A stretch of 64,000 bases of DNA from Epiperipatus broadwayi (lineage: Eukaryota > Onychophora > Udeonychophora > Euonychophora > Peripatidae), in contig JAQFVV010006232.1 in NCBI GenBank assembly GCA_028023455.1, forward strand, positions 558,001-622,000. The letters are read 5' to 3'. The position numbers were made by a program, and so were the translations under genes. The notes under the pieces were generated by a model. The model did not search any database. It saw only the letters and a program-made list of their open reading frames with translations, and had not been told where the DNA came from. Positions 12,388 to 25,042 of this stretch are shown piece by piece. Each line of letters starts with the position of its first letter. Within the stretch, counting starts at the first letter, position 1.

Positions 12388-13261
12388 ACACCTGGGTCTG
12401 TTTTATGTGGATTATTTTAAAGCGATTTTGAAGTTATGCATTCATATTTCTTCTTAATATCTTTCATATTTCACTATATTTATTAGATATCAATAAATTT
12501 AGAATTATTAATAACTTATTTTGACTTAAAATACTTTTTTTCCAAAAATATAACGTTATATTAGCAGCTAATGTGAATATAGCCTGAAGCTGTATTTAGA
12601 ATCTTAGCTTCTATGTAAATAATCTACTTATACTAATGAGTAAATAATAATAATAGATTATACTTACATATAAAAATATTGCAATAAATATTCAAAAAAT
12701 TTTTATTAGATATAACAGAAATAATTTTTTAGATTGTTAAAATAAATAATGAAGATTTTATTGATTTTTTTAAACTGAAAATAATCTTTCTAATGATAAT
12801 GTATAATCTTTTTGTTTTGATTGCAATCTCATTTTTTTAATATAGAAACAGAAAACTATTAACACAGCACAAGACTGAAAATGGTGCTAGTTGTACATCC
12901 CATCACGAATCTTATTTTTTATCAGTTCACAAATGAACACATATTGTCAAATAGTAGTAATGATTAAAATATGTATGAAAAAATGTAAAATTAAACTGTA
13001 GTTAATAAAAAAAGTTTGTCTTGTATTAATTTTTTTCAAATATTTGAAATTTTTTATTAATCATACTTTATTTCTTTATTTTTTTAATGTGAATTTTAAA
13101 GTAATTTTTCACTGTTGCTTTGCCTTTATATGATTTCTGAAAATTACTGAAACATATCCTCCACTTTTCAAGGTAAGTTAAGTCTATTTTTGTGTGATTT
13201 CTTTTGTGGACATTTTCTGAGGAACCTATCTATTGCATAAAATGAGACCCAGGTGTATATA
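12388..13261. mobile_element. Non-autonomous pogo/Tigger-like element (MITE-like)
   Basis: The left end CACCTGGGTCTGTTTTATGT and the right end (reverse complement CACCTGGGTCTCATTTTATG) are inverted repeats, both flanked by TA. The right roughly 410 bp (12848-13261) match 7320-7750 in reverse, sharing for example the TTTCAAATATTTGAAAAAAA palindrome. No transposase was recognised. It is therefore a deleted relative of the element at 7321-8808 that would need transposase in trans. Confidence 0.6.
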
Positions 13262-13311
13262 TTTTTTTTCTTCTTCCTTTTCCTATGTATTGATTTCTAC
13301 TTTAACATATC

Positions 13312-13518
13312 ATACCATTTACAACTCTCTTAAACACTTTATCAATACTCTTTATTTATATCAAAACTAACAATTTCTACTGTCCTGCAGTCATCATCAG
13401 AGAAATAAAAATAGGATTATAAAGAGCTCCGATGATGACTGCAGGGCAGTAGAAACTGTTAGTTTTGATATAAATAAAGAGTATTGATAAAGTATTTAAG
13501 AGAGTTGTAAATGGTATA
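13312..13518. repeat. Inverted repeat (foldback) locus B with hammerhead-like cores
   Basis: Arms 13312-13400 and 13429-13518 are nearly perfect inverse copies around a 28-bp spacer. The left arm, read on the minus strand, contains CTGATGATGACTG...CAGTAGAAAT; the right arm has the same on the plus strand with CCGATGA in place of CTGATGA. Orientation is tail-outward: minus copy left, plus copy right. The locus directly adjoins foldback locus C. Confidence 0.7.
13364..13406 (-). ncRNA. Hammerhead-like motif, locus B left arm
   Basis: On the minus strand CTGATGA (13400 to 13394) is followed by an ACTG/CAGT stem flanked by a possible U-A pair, then GAAA (13377 to 13374) and a short self-complementary segment. 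No proximal stem I was convincing by eye, so the motif may be degenerate. The mirrored plus-strand version at 13429 has a mutated core (CCGATGA). Confidence 0.4.
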
Positions 13519-13539
13519 ATAATAATCATATATATATAT

Positions 13540-14073
13540 ATTATTTTGGAGAGCTTCCATGTCATAGAAATATAATAGCTAAATAACTCACGATGCAGCA
13601 CAATAACAAGTATTTTTCTCAGAGTTTTTTCTTTCTCAAATCATAAGACTGTGTATGGTAAGATTTAAAATCATTATTTTGTCTTTTGTTATTTTCTCCT
13701 CATTGTTAAATTCTACTGGTTGAGAAGTTTTTAAAAATACTTTATTTGCCAGTAGCTTTTTCCAAATATTGTAAATGAGAAGTTTTAAAAAAATATTTTA
13801 TCTGCTAATAGTTTTTTCAAATATTGTTAATTTTCTTTACAATATTCGGAAAAAAGCTATTGGCAGTTAAAATATTTTTAAAAACTTCTCAACCAATAGA
13901 ATTTAAGAATGAGGAGAAAATAACAGAACAAAAATATAATGATTTTAAATCTTACCATACACAGTCTTATGATTTGAGAAAGAAGAAGCTCTGAAGAAGT
14001 ACCTGTTATTGTACTGAAACATCAGACATTTAGCTATTATATTTTTATTACATGGAAGCTCCCAGAAATAATA
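13540..14073. repeat. Inverted repeat (foldback) locus C with hammerhead-like core
   Basis: The left arm (about 13540-13785) and right arm (about 13839-14073) are inverse copies over roughly 235 bp, for example AAATCATAAGACTGTGTATG against CATACACAGTCTTATGATTT. The left arm carries an extra tandem duplication of about 55 bp (13722-13776 and 13777-13831). The right arm has a hammerhead-like motif at 13986-14036; its counterpart in the left arm is mutated. Layout is minus copy left, plus copy right. Confidence 0.75.
13986..14036 (+). ncRNA. Hammerhead-like motif, locus C right arm
   Basis: Core CTGAAGA (13991-13997, fitting CUGANGA), a perfect 5-bp stem II (AGTAC with GTACT), then GAAA (14016-14019). 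Stem III appears decayed: ACA...ACAT where ACG...CGT would pair, consistent with CpG decay. Stem I is a possible AGCT/AGCT pairing offset by one base. Probably an inactive relative of the ribozyme at 4017-4073. Confidence 0.45.
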
Positions 14074-14347
14074 CTATGAATTAATTTATCTGTGAGAATA
14101 TTAGATTTAATATATATATAAAATAAAAATTCATATAACATTACAATACTAGCCAAAAAAAAAAAAATTTATTAAAATTCTTTCAGAACAATGGTTTCAT
14201 CTATTAACAAGGTCTATTTATTAATAAATGGAGCCATGTTTGTGGAAGAATTTTAGTAAAGTTTAGGTTTTTTTTGGTAATATTGTATGAACTTTTATTT
14301 TATTATTTCTAGTATAGCATTAGGCGGTATTAATATATATATATATG

Positions 14348-14632
14348 ATCACTAGATAAAGCTTACCAATAGCTCTAATCAAGCTTTATTTTATAAGTGC
14401 CAAAAGAGAAAGAATTCAAAATTTCTATCGGAAAGTCCCTAATTTCAGACCAATTGGTTCGAGCTTATGGATCACCTCAGTGGAGTCCCTGTGCTCCACT
14501 GAGGTGAGCCATAAGCTCGAAATCAATTGGTTTGGAGATAGGGACCTTCCCATAGAGATTTTGAATTCTTTCTCTTTCGGCACTTATAAAATAAAACTTG
14601 ATTAGAACTATTGGTAAGCTCCATCTAGTGAT
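14348..14632. repeat. Near-perfect palindrome, foldback locus D
   Basis: Arms 14348-14485 and 14494-14632 are inverse copies around an 8-bp loop, with outer ends ATCACTAGAT and ATCTAGTGAT. The right arm continues to about 14667 (CAAGCTTAAAAGCAAGTTAT), matching the repeat at 37165-37340 in reverse. Each arm contains a hammerhead-like motif. The locus therefore holds two 5'-truncated copies of one element joined head-to-head, tails outward. Confidence 0.85.
14494..14537 (+). ncRNA. Hammerhead-like motif with altered core, locus D
   Basis: Stem I pairs CTCCA (14494-14498) perfectly with TGGAG (14533-14537). The core reads CTGAGGT where CTGANGA is expected. Stem II is a perfect GAGC/GCTC with loop CATAA and ends on the preferred G-C pair. 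GAAA is at 14519-14522. Stem III is ATCA/TGGT-like, and the expected cleavage position follows T14532. Architecture is complete, but the last core base is U instead of A. The same CTGAGGTGA occurs in the mirrored arm and at 37322-37331, so the change is a family trait rather than private decay. Confidence 0.55.
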
Positions 14633-14939
14633 AATTTAAATGCAAGCTTAAAAGCAAGTTATGAAATTTATGACTTGTTTTATTTTATATATATCAATTT
14701 GTACATTTATGAAATATTGTGGATGTGTAATTAATAATATTAAGCAATTATGCACTTATGAAATATTGTGTAAGTCAATTACTCTTTACACATGCATTAT
14801 AAAAATAGACATATTCTCTAACAGTTGACTATAAGTATATAAATTACTATATTGTTAATTTGGAAAACAACTATACACAAAAATGTATATGAGATATGCT
14901 TTAAATCTGATTTCACAATTTTTTCCTAATGCACTGTTG

Positions 14940-16352
14940 GCTAAGTTATATTAGTCATAGTCATGGCATCTGACAGTGGGGAGAAGATTGCTGGCATTAT
15001 TAGAAAAACATGAATGAATGATTAGTATAAATGAATAGCTAATTATTTGATTAAGTAGGCCATTTTTTAGAGAGAGGAATGCTGGAGTCTTTCTTGTTAA
15101 TATATTTTTTATCTCTCAAGATGTGCCAGGCCTCTTTCAGTTTTTTATTTAGCATTGTTGGGTTCTAGGGCTACAACAGTGGCAGTCTTAGGCTTGAAAA
15201 CATGGCAGAAGTGGGTTGGTGCTTATAAAAAATTGATTTAGTAACCATTTGGGTTTGATTATGGCTATATATGTACTAATGAGCTAATCTAGTAGACAAC
15301 TTGACCTTTGATTTTCCATACTATACAGCATGTGAACTTGTAAAAAATTTGTGATTTTTAATATTTGTGTTATTAACAAGTTGGTTTAAAAAGATCAGGG
15401 TGTGTGGAGTGATTTGGTGAGTTGTAGAGCAAATTTTAGTAAGGCAATGATTAATATTAATAATATATGGCAGTGAAGATAAAGGTTTATCAGATTCTAG
15501 AAGTGGGTGTCTAAGCTTGATGTAAAACTTTTTGACAGTTTGAGTAATATTTTGATTTTATAACCAATGTTGTAAAAGTTCAAGAAGAGTCAATATTATT
15601 TTTTATATCTGACTCAAACTTATTCAAATGATGATTGTAGTGTAAAAAAGCCTTTAAATCAATGAGCTTGTAGGATTTTGTAATGATGGATTTAGGGTGT
15701 ATGGCATCTTGAACTCAAATTGTCAAAAAGTTGTATATCAATCTTAGATATCCACCTACGGAATCTAATAATAAACCCTATTCTTGACTGCCATAAATTT
15801 CTAATATTACTCATCAACTTACTAAAATTTGCTCTATGACTTGCCAAATTGCTCTATGCATCCCTCCCCCAAGCTGACTTATTAATAACACAAAACCCTT
15901 TCTTCCCTGTACCAAAAATTATAAATTGTTTACAATGCCACATGCCTTCAAATCAACTGTGAAAGCATATATTATGGAGAATCAAAGGTCAACATGTTTA
16001 CTCAATTAGCACAACATCACTATACATATAGCCATGCTCAAACACAAATGGATACTAAATCAATTTTTTTTGAACACCAATCTATTCCAGCCATATTTTC
16101 GATCCTATGTCTGCCACATCATATGCCTAGAGCACAATGATGCAAGCATAAAATGAAAGAGACCTGACACTTTGTGAGAAATAAAAATGCTATTAACAAG
16201 AAAGACTTCTCCATTCCTCTATCTAAAAAAATGGCCTTCTTAAACAAATAATTAGCTAATCAGTTGTGTTAATCATCCATCCACATTTCTCTAATAAATC
16301 TTTAAATCTCACTTCTGTCAGATGCCATGACTATGACTAATATAACTTAGTC
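14940..16352. repeat. Large inverted repeat, foldback locus E
   Basis: Left arm about 14940-15550 and right arm about 15705-16352 are inverse, imperfect copies over some 600 bp. Outer ends are CTAAGTTATATTAGTCATAG against CTATGACTAATATAACTTAG; inner ends are ACTTTTTGACAGTTTGAG against CTCAAATTGTCAAAAAGT. The spacer is about 155 bp. No protein family was recognised in either arm. Many scattered substitutions show it is older than locus D. Its element of origin is unknown. Confidence 0.75.
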
Positions 16353-19300
16353 AAAAGAGTACTAGGCAAAAAGTGTCTCATATATGTTTTAGTGTATGAT
16401 TATTTTTCATATTATATTTTTCTAGAGATATTGCATACTAAAATTTTCAATGATATATTGTTAATTAATTACATATATACCAATTGATAAGGTTCAGTTT
16501 CACAGGTAGAAAAATGAAAAACATTCTCTTCTCTGTGATATATAATCTGAACTTATGTAAGTAATATGCCAATTAAAATACCAGACTAGCAATAAGATCA
16601 AGCTCTAAATTCAAGTATGGTCAATAAATGTATGATTTTAAAAATTTATTGATGGGAGAGTGCAAGTCTATTTTATAGTGCATTTGTGGAGAGTAGTTGC
16701 TTTCCATAATATTTTATATATATATAATCTTTTAATACATGTATATTATTTATACTAAACTTAATGTAACTATAAGAAACTTGAACTCAAACTCCTCACA
16801 ACTATTCAACCCATTTTACTAACTGATACACATAACAACATATAATGTGAAAAAGATAAATGATCTTCAATATATAAATCAGTACTCATACCATCTTCTA
16901 CATATATATGCAATCACTACTCAGTTTATATTAAAAGAATACCAATAAAATATTTAAATTCTTAAATATAACTCTCTATTTATCTTTTTGTGCAAAATTA
17001 TATTTTTGTTTCAATTGTTATGAATATATCGTGATTTCATGCAGTGAAGTGGAGAAATAAACAATCAAGACACAAAAATTTTGAAAAACAAATTTTAACA
17101 AAGTTTATTAACAACAACAAATAAAATAAACAATTTATGTACACTATTTACAATGGATATCCTTATTTTAATCTTACATTTTTATCTACTAAGTTATATA
17201 AAAATAGTTTATAGTTTAGTTATATCTTTATTTATACTTAAGACAAAATATAAAAAATGTTACCATTTGGTTTCTCATTATGGTTAACTTATTATAAATA
17301 TATTTACTTATTAGCAGAATATTTCATCATTATTATTAAACTATCTTATTTTTAAAAGAAACATTCATAGGAAAACATTCTACAGAAAAAACAAAATTAA
17401 CTTTATAATGAGTATGGATTTCTCAAAATATTAAAAAAATTTTCATCTTGCAAAGTCAAAGATGTTACATAAAATATTCATCCAAAATTCAGTACTAGAT
17501 TTTAGTGTTTTATCACATGGTGTTTACTAATCATAACATATTCTTATTTAGCCTTACTTTAGTATGATGTAAGTGTAATAATCAATATATTCCTGTTATT
17601 CAGTAAACAAAAAAAAATATACTATGCATATTCCCTACATTTATTGTATATTATTGTATTTTAAAAATATGCAATACTTATTTTTCTCTTTAAAAAAAAT
17701 AATAATAAAGCATTCAAAAATAATTAACATTTTAAAGAAAATGTCTTTGTTTAGATACTCTATTTTAAAAATTTATATTTCATTTCCGAAATAAAATTCA
17801 AAATATATTCTACGATTCTTTCCTTTCCTTAGGATACTTTGGACCTTCAATTTTAAGTTATAAAATTCTATTCCTTCTAAGCAAATAAACCAATCTTATA
17901 CAAAATGATAGCATAACCTAAGTTCTAAATTATTTACCATTTCTTTTCAAAATATCTTACTGAACGATGCAGTTACATGAAATAAAGATAGTGAAACAGA
18001 TGTATAGGATTTAAGGAAGAAAGCTAGACTATCACTCATAATATATCTCAAAACATGGCACAGTGCATTACAAGAAAGAGGTATGACCTTTACCTGTCTA
18101 ATATCCTCTAGTACATAAAAGATGTTAAAGCTATTTCTTCAGCTTTATTAAAACATCAAATATTTAAAGAAATATAAAACACTGTCCAAATAAAATGTGT
18201 ATCAGTCATAGGGCTTTGTTAACTATGCTGATAACCACATAAAGACTAAATATTATTTCTATTCCTTATCATATCCTATTTTTTTTAAAAATACATCATC
18301 TTGGTTTTCTGCTAACTATAGTACTTCCAAGCCACTATCTCAACATTATTTCTCAAGATTTTCCATATCTTACATCGATAAATAACTATCTGCATTTACA
18401 AAACAATAAATAAAATTCACTGATAATTTTAAAACAATCTAGCTGTTCCATAAGAAAAGTCTGTCCACTTCATTATTCTGTATGCTTAATCATATATAAT
18501 CTAATCAGACAATATTTGAATATCCTAACATGAAAATTTTAAAAGAATCATGTAATTATTTGTTATTATGTTGGATTATATCACTAATATATAAAAAAAA
18601 TCATTGTATGCATATTTTCAAATCAATCCTATCTCATAATGTTTTTTAAAATGTTGTATGAAATGCGTTACATATAATTAAAAAAAAAACTTTTACACTT
18701 CATTTTTACGATTCATAGATGATCTAAAGAAAACAAAAAATATACATTATAAATTATTAATAGTTATTACTATTACCAAAATAACCTTTATCTGGTCATC
18801 ATATTCAGTAGGCTTCTTCATCCAATAGATACCGATCATTGCAAACATAAAGAAATATACATCCATACACTTTATTTTAAAATATATTCTTATCTAAATT
18901 ATTAGATTATTCCATTATAAAATTTTATATCATCAACAAATTAATGTTTTATGTTTTCATAATCTTATAAAAAAAATTTAGATTTAAACTAGGTTAATAA
19001 AATAAAAGGAATCAAAACTATAATTACATATTTTCTTGACAATAGTTCCTGATAAGTCCAAAATGTTTATTATTTTCTCTAGAGTTTTAAAATGTTCTCC
19101 TCCAAGCGCGTTAAAGTTTAAAAATAAAAATAAATATTAATCCATTTAGTAAAATTTATAGAAAATAATCCTTGGTTTTAGTATTTATGATGATAATTAT
19201 TAAATCATATTATTAATTAATCCCGTGAAGCTTCTTAATATTCTCTGCGGCGTATCCGATGCATCTTCCATCTAATTTAGCTTTAAAAATACTTGGTAAA

Positions 19301-22300
19301 CTTTTTTTTTTTTTTTTACAATATTTCCATGGATCCATTTTTTATTCAACTATGTGTTCACTTTTTTTTATATAAGTTTCCATCCTTAATAAATTTAAAC
19401 TTTCGTTTGATATTTTTTTATATATCACCTTTTAAAAAACTTCAAGTACTTTTAAACAAATGTTTTCTAAATACATTTTAAACAATTCTAAGACTGGAGG
19501 TTTTAATATAAAAAAAATGCTTCAGTAACATATTCTCCTGGGTTCTTTCTTTAATTCTTGAAAATATTTTTTTTAAAAAATGTTACCTTCAGAAAGGATA
19601 TAACATTTTACTCCTTTTGATATAATATTATATAAAACGATTCATAAGATATAATTGTCTTATTACTATTTTAAAAAAATAAATTTTGGATAAACTTATC
19701 TAAATAATAATATGTCTCCAATTTTTACTTTTTAAACAGAAAATAACTTTCCACTGTATCAGTATAATGTCCGGGTTTTTATGCACCAAAACAGTTCTCC
19801 GGTGAAGCACTAACAAAGCTGTATCAAAATATTCCAAAAACATTTTTATATTATTAGAATTTATATCCATTTTATTCCACAGTATATCCATTTTTTCATT
19901 GCGAAGTTTAGGTCAAATTTCAGATAAAATAATCCTGGCAAGTAACTTTTAAAAAATTAGAAAATCATTTTCAAGAAGTTCCCAAATATATTTTATTTTA
20001 AACTCTCTTTTGCAAAATACTTTTTAAATAATATCAATTAGTTTTTTTTTTTTTCAAATAAAACTATAAGAAAGTACTAAAATTGACTAAAATAAAAATT
20101 TAAAGTACTATCTCTTTGATAGCTACTAATATACCTTTCTCTAGTTTCAATACATTATTAATTTCCCCTGATACCCTCGTGCAATTCATATTTATAGTCT
20201 GTAAGAATACCTCATTTGATTGGTTGATTCTTACTTTTAGCTTGAGAATAAATTTACATATTTTTAGTTTTTTTACAGAATTGAATTTCAAAATTACAAA
20301 TTATGATGTAATTAACTTAAAATGTTATTTAAAATACTACTTTTAAATCAATTATTATTTTATAAAAATTATTTAAACATTTAAAATAACTATTAAAATC
20401 ATTTTAATAACCTATTCCATTTATCTATTTTTATTTAAACAAAATATTTAATTTTTTTATTAACTGTATTCGTCTTTATTACATTATTTAAAACATTACA
20501 TACGATAGTTAACTTAATATTTATTATTATTTGCTTTTATGATAGGCAATAATTCTATCCAATTCTATAATATAACTTTTAAAATATTTTAAACTTCGTT
20601 ACTTTAAATACAAACAAGCATGTGTGTGAAAGTATGTAGTATACAAGTAACATGATTAATAACTTTGACAGACAATTTTCAATCTATTTCTCTGCCTAGA
20701 CTAATAAAATTGATACACTTCTTATATTTAATAATATAATTATAAAAATTTGGAAGAACAATTTAGAAAATATAGAATTAAATACAATTCTCACCATCAT
20801 AAAGTTTATTTTTAAAATGTACGATATTAATTTTGATTATTAAATATGACTTTATAAATTTAAAATATAACATTTATTACTATAAGTTTTAAACTATTAA
20901 AATCGAACTTTTTAAATATACTTTTAATATTTATAGCTGAGTTATTTAATATGGCCAGCTTTTACAACCTTATGCAACAATATTTAAAGCTTTACATAAC
21001 TATTTTTTAAATGATTCGTTATAATTTTATATACTACGTATTTTCTTTAGCTTCAAATTGTACTTTATATTATAATTGACAAACTATAATTAACATATTA
21101 AAAGAACATATTCTAAAATTTAAAATTTTTAGTAATTGCCTGAGATGGACTATTACTGACCTATAGAAAAGGGCACAATATATATCACCCACTAATTCAT
21201 TCAGCTTCTGGTTACTCATTTCTGATTCTAATGCATAGAGATGATTTTCCTTTAAGTAGAGAAGATAAGCATGAATGGTAATTATCACAGATTTGAATTC
21301 AATTACTTTTTTGTTTAAATTCTGAGATTTTCTCTTAAGCAGATAAATATATCCAAGCTTTTAAAACAACAGGTACTTAGTCGATGCAAAATCACACATC
21401 ACTGGCTTTATTTTCCCTTTTCATTGGTAATAATGTACAAAGAGATTTTTTTTTCATTGACAAAATTCAATTATATCCAAGTGAATAATAAATGCTAGCT
21501 TTTTTTTAAATTAAGAAAGTGAAATTTAAATTGCTTAATATCACACATAAATTGAGTTAATCCATTTTGTAAAATTCATTGATCTGAGATATGATATTCA
21601 TATACACATCATTGGATATTTATTCATCACAAATAAATAGATGAAATCCTAGATTTTAACAATGGGATATTTTTTATAGCTGACTTGCAATACAACACAT
21701 TTTGATGGGCTTTTTTCAGATTTTGCTGTATCCCCTGGAATTTCATCAATGAGCTGTCCCAATTGAATGGAAAGATGGTTGGGTTTATCCTCCCATGATT
21801 TAAGAAATTAATCACTGAAAAATATAAAGTTTTAATAAGTTTTAAAGACAAATATAAATATGTCCACTCTAGGCAATGATAAAATTATAAGAATTCAAGT
21901 TGCAGTGTTTTGGTTTTATTTATAACATACCCTTGCTGATGTTAATGTAGTCAAGACATCTGCTGAATATCACTCAAAGATCACTCGATCCAGTCTAATA
22001 AAATTTGCCTTCAAGTAATAAGTGAAATGAAGATTTGAAAATAATTGGTTACAGTGAAAATAAAATCGTGTTTTACAATTTTGATATTATTTTTCATTTT
22101 TAACCCAAAATAAAGAATTTATATTACATTTTAAATGCATTTTAATGAATGTATATATTTTTTACATATATTTTTAATTATATTTTCCAATAAACTGATT
22201 TATAAACAAACATATATGAAACATAAAACATTTAATTTTATAATAGGTAAATTGCTATGGTGAATGTAGTAACAGAGATTAAAATGGGTAATAATTGGTA

Positions 22301-23062
22301 ATAATATTGATTTTATTAATAATATTGATTTTATTCAAGTGATCTTTTTATGATTAACTTAATTATATTCCAGAATGTATTTATTTATTTACTTATTTAT
22401 ATGTTTCCTGAAATTGACAACAGATTTACAACTTAATGCTAATATTAATAGCAAATAAGAATGTTGTATGAATAGTATAGTAACCATAGTTATCTGGTTA
22501 GCATTCATATTTAGAAACTTCCATTATTCATAGATCATTGAAATAAAATTAAACAAGATCAACAAATCTCTTTATCTTTTTTAAATACTGTGACATACAA
22601 CACTAATCTGGCACTTACATAATATATATCTGATGCCAACAAAGAAATAAATAACTTTCCAAAGATTACAACTTCAAGAGGGATAATCGTCATTTTAAAA
22701 GGAATAATACTTATTAATTAATGTCAACTATAGTGTGAAATCTTTCAGGAATAATTAATTATTAGATTGTTGAATAAACTATAGATACTTTTAAAAAAGA
22801 AACAAACTCTTTTGGGGATTATTGTATTTTAAAATATTGGCTTCCCTTTGTGGATTTGTGAACTTAATAAAAATGGGAAAACTTTTTATGATAAATATCG
22901 ATCACTATTCATGCAGGTTGTACATTTTATTTAGATAAGCTTTTGTTTTAAAAAGAATGAACATATATATATATTGAAATGATAACTTTCCAAGCCCCTA
23001 TCGTTTCACCATCAAACCTAATGACACACTCATCTGTGCTAAGTTCGAACCTATTTAATATT
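16353..23062. other. No recognised gene; very A+T-rich sequence with small tandem repeats
   Basis: No coding family could be assigned. A perfect 18-bp tandem duplication (AATAATATTGATTTTATT) lies at 22300-22335. Short minus-strand open stretches at 21070-21288 and 21627-21851 are slightly less A+T-rich than their surroundings, but neither resembles a protein I can name. Confidence 0.4.
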
Positions 23063-23094
23063 GAAACAGTATGATTTGGTCATCATGCAGTTTC
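23063..23094. repeat. Hairpin-forming inverted repeat
   Basis: GAAACAGTATGAT (23063-23075) and ATCATGCAGTTTC (23082-23094) pair along 13 positions with one or two mismatches around a 6-bp loop. A related GTTTCACCATC string lies about 85 bp upstream, near 23004. Possibly part of a small hairpin-rich repeat; function unknown. Confidence 0.45.
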
Positions 23095-23826
23095 ACCACT
23101 ATATAAAATAGTAGTTTTGGATTTCCCTAATTCAAACCCTAGAGGTACACATATATATGACAATATACTTGGGAATTTAACATATATAAAAGCGGACATT
23201 TACATGTATATGTGTGTAATTGTATATGCACACACATCTGCTATGTTTGTATACACATTTTGTAATATTTTTATTTGCTAAAAATTGTATATTCATATCT
23301 GATTGATATTATATATAATGTACACACCTTATAATTTCATAAATATTTATCTTATGATTTCAAATTCTTAAATTGGTTTTAAGCTGTGGAAATTATATTT
23401 ATATAAGAACAAAGTTCTATAAATCATTTCAAACCATCTTTGAAGTTATCCAATTACTAAATTACTTAATCACATATAGCAATTAAAAACAAATGTAGTT
23501 TTCTCAGGTATACATTAAAATGTTTGCAGCTTAAATCTCTTTCAAGAAAAGAAAAAAAAAGAAATTCAATGTTTAAAGAAAAAAGAACTTTGTCAATCTT
23601 ATGAGATGCCACCTGTATAAATCCAGACTTTATGATTCTTATAAAATAAAAATTGGACAATTAAACCTGCAATAAAATCCAGCTGAACTTGAATCTGGTG
23701 AAATCAAAAAGGAACAATTAGTAAACATTAAGCCTGAAATCAATCTAACCAATTTGTTTGAAGTTGAGGAAATTAAGACTTCTTAAGTTTTAAAGTCTAA
23801 AAATAAAGATTGCGAATGAACTATAA

Positions 23827-23838
23827 GGGGGGGGGGGG
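23827..23838 (+). repeat. Homopolymer run of 12 G
   Basis: Twelve consecutive G residues, the longest G run I noticed in this A+T-rich window. It may mark a simple-repeat mutation hotspot or an assembly artefact. Confidence 0.8.
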
Positions 23839-24428
23839 TAAAAGAAATATAAAAAGGCCAGTTGGAAAAGAAATTATCCATCCCTTTTTGCTTTTACTCT
23901 GATGTTCACTCATATCCAGGCAGTGTGCTCATATTTTATTATGCAAACCATTGCCACCTTCCTCAGCGGCTAGAACTGTTATGGAGACCGAAGACCCCAA
24001 ACCACAGCCTAACTGAAAGAATAGCTGGTAGATGAACCAGCTCAGATAAATCAGTCCATGTGTGTGTGTTTCATACTATCAAGCTGCAAGCCTTCAGAGT
24101 AAATAACTGGTAACAACTTCTCATCCAAGCTAAATCTAAAGCTATAGCAAATTTCTAAATCTTTCCTAAAGCTAGCTATATAATATAAATAATGTGCACA
24201 AACTCTTAAACTCAAATCTCCCAAATTAGTTAAACTATGTTAAATAAATGTATTCTCTCTTAAATCACTTAAAATGTATTAAATAAGGGTATTTCAATCT
24301 GTAAATTTTAAAATACTTTAAAAGTTAAAATGTAAATCTTGCCTGATCTCAAATTCTTAATTCTTTTTACATTCAACTTATAAAAATTATTATAGCATTA
24401 TTATTTTCTCTATTTACATCTATACTTT

Positions 24429-24430
<2 letters not shown>

Positions 24431-24468
<38 letters not shown>

Positions 24469-24475
24469 AAATATA
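24431..24475. repeat. (AT)n microsatellite
   Basis: About 45 bp of alternating AT, followed at 24484-24509 by shorter AT and ATT runs. It lies in an otherwise unannotated stretch (23839-25042) where nothing else was recognised. Confidence 0.85.
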
Positions 24476-25042
24476 TATGTAAATATATATATATATTATT
24501 ATTATTATTAAAATATATTTATTGATTTATGCTATGCCTTCAGAGCAGAGATTGTTAATTATTATAAACATGAAGAGACACTTTTGTTCTCATATAAATT
24601 AATGTATGATGTTAAGCATACTTATAGATCTCTGGTCTGAAACCTACTTTGATATATTAATTGAGCTGCTATGTTTAGCTTAATATTGCATATATGTTGC
24701 TTATTAAAAGGTATGTTTAGTTAAATACGAGAGAGTGATAATTTAGGGCATATTCAGTAGTTAGCCAAGTTTAAGTCCCAGATATGCTTTAGACCCCATT
24801 AATGTATTTTCATAGAATATGTAGTTAATTAATAAACTAGATCATTTTAATAAAGTCCTCTTTAGCACAATTTCAGTGTCTATTTAACTAGCTGGCGTAG
24901 GGTAGTTTGCAAAAGAAACTATAGATTTCGCACTTTACTAGTTGTTATAATTAATATTTAGAAAGCATTGTGAATGAGTTTTTACGAAGCACTGAGGTGC
25001 ATTCCGCCTTGCTATCATATAATTATTAAGATAAGATTAGGT

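Noticed and set aside
7320-13262. A single 5.9-kb transposon with 430-bp inverted repeats
   Set aside because: Internal TA-flanked ends at 8808 and 12388 make two separate smaller elements the better explanation.
21070-21851. Two minus-strand open frames (21070-21288, 21627-21851) as exons
   Set aside because: Translations match no family I know and lack clear splice sites on both sides.
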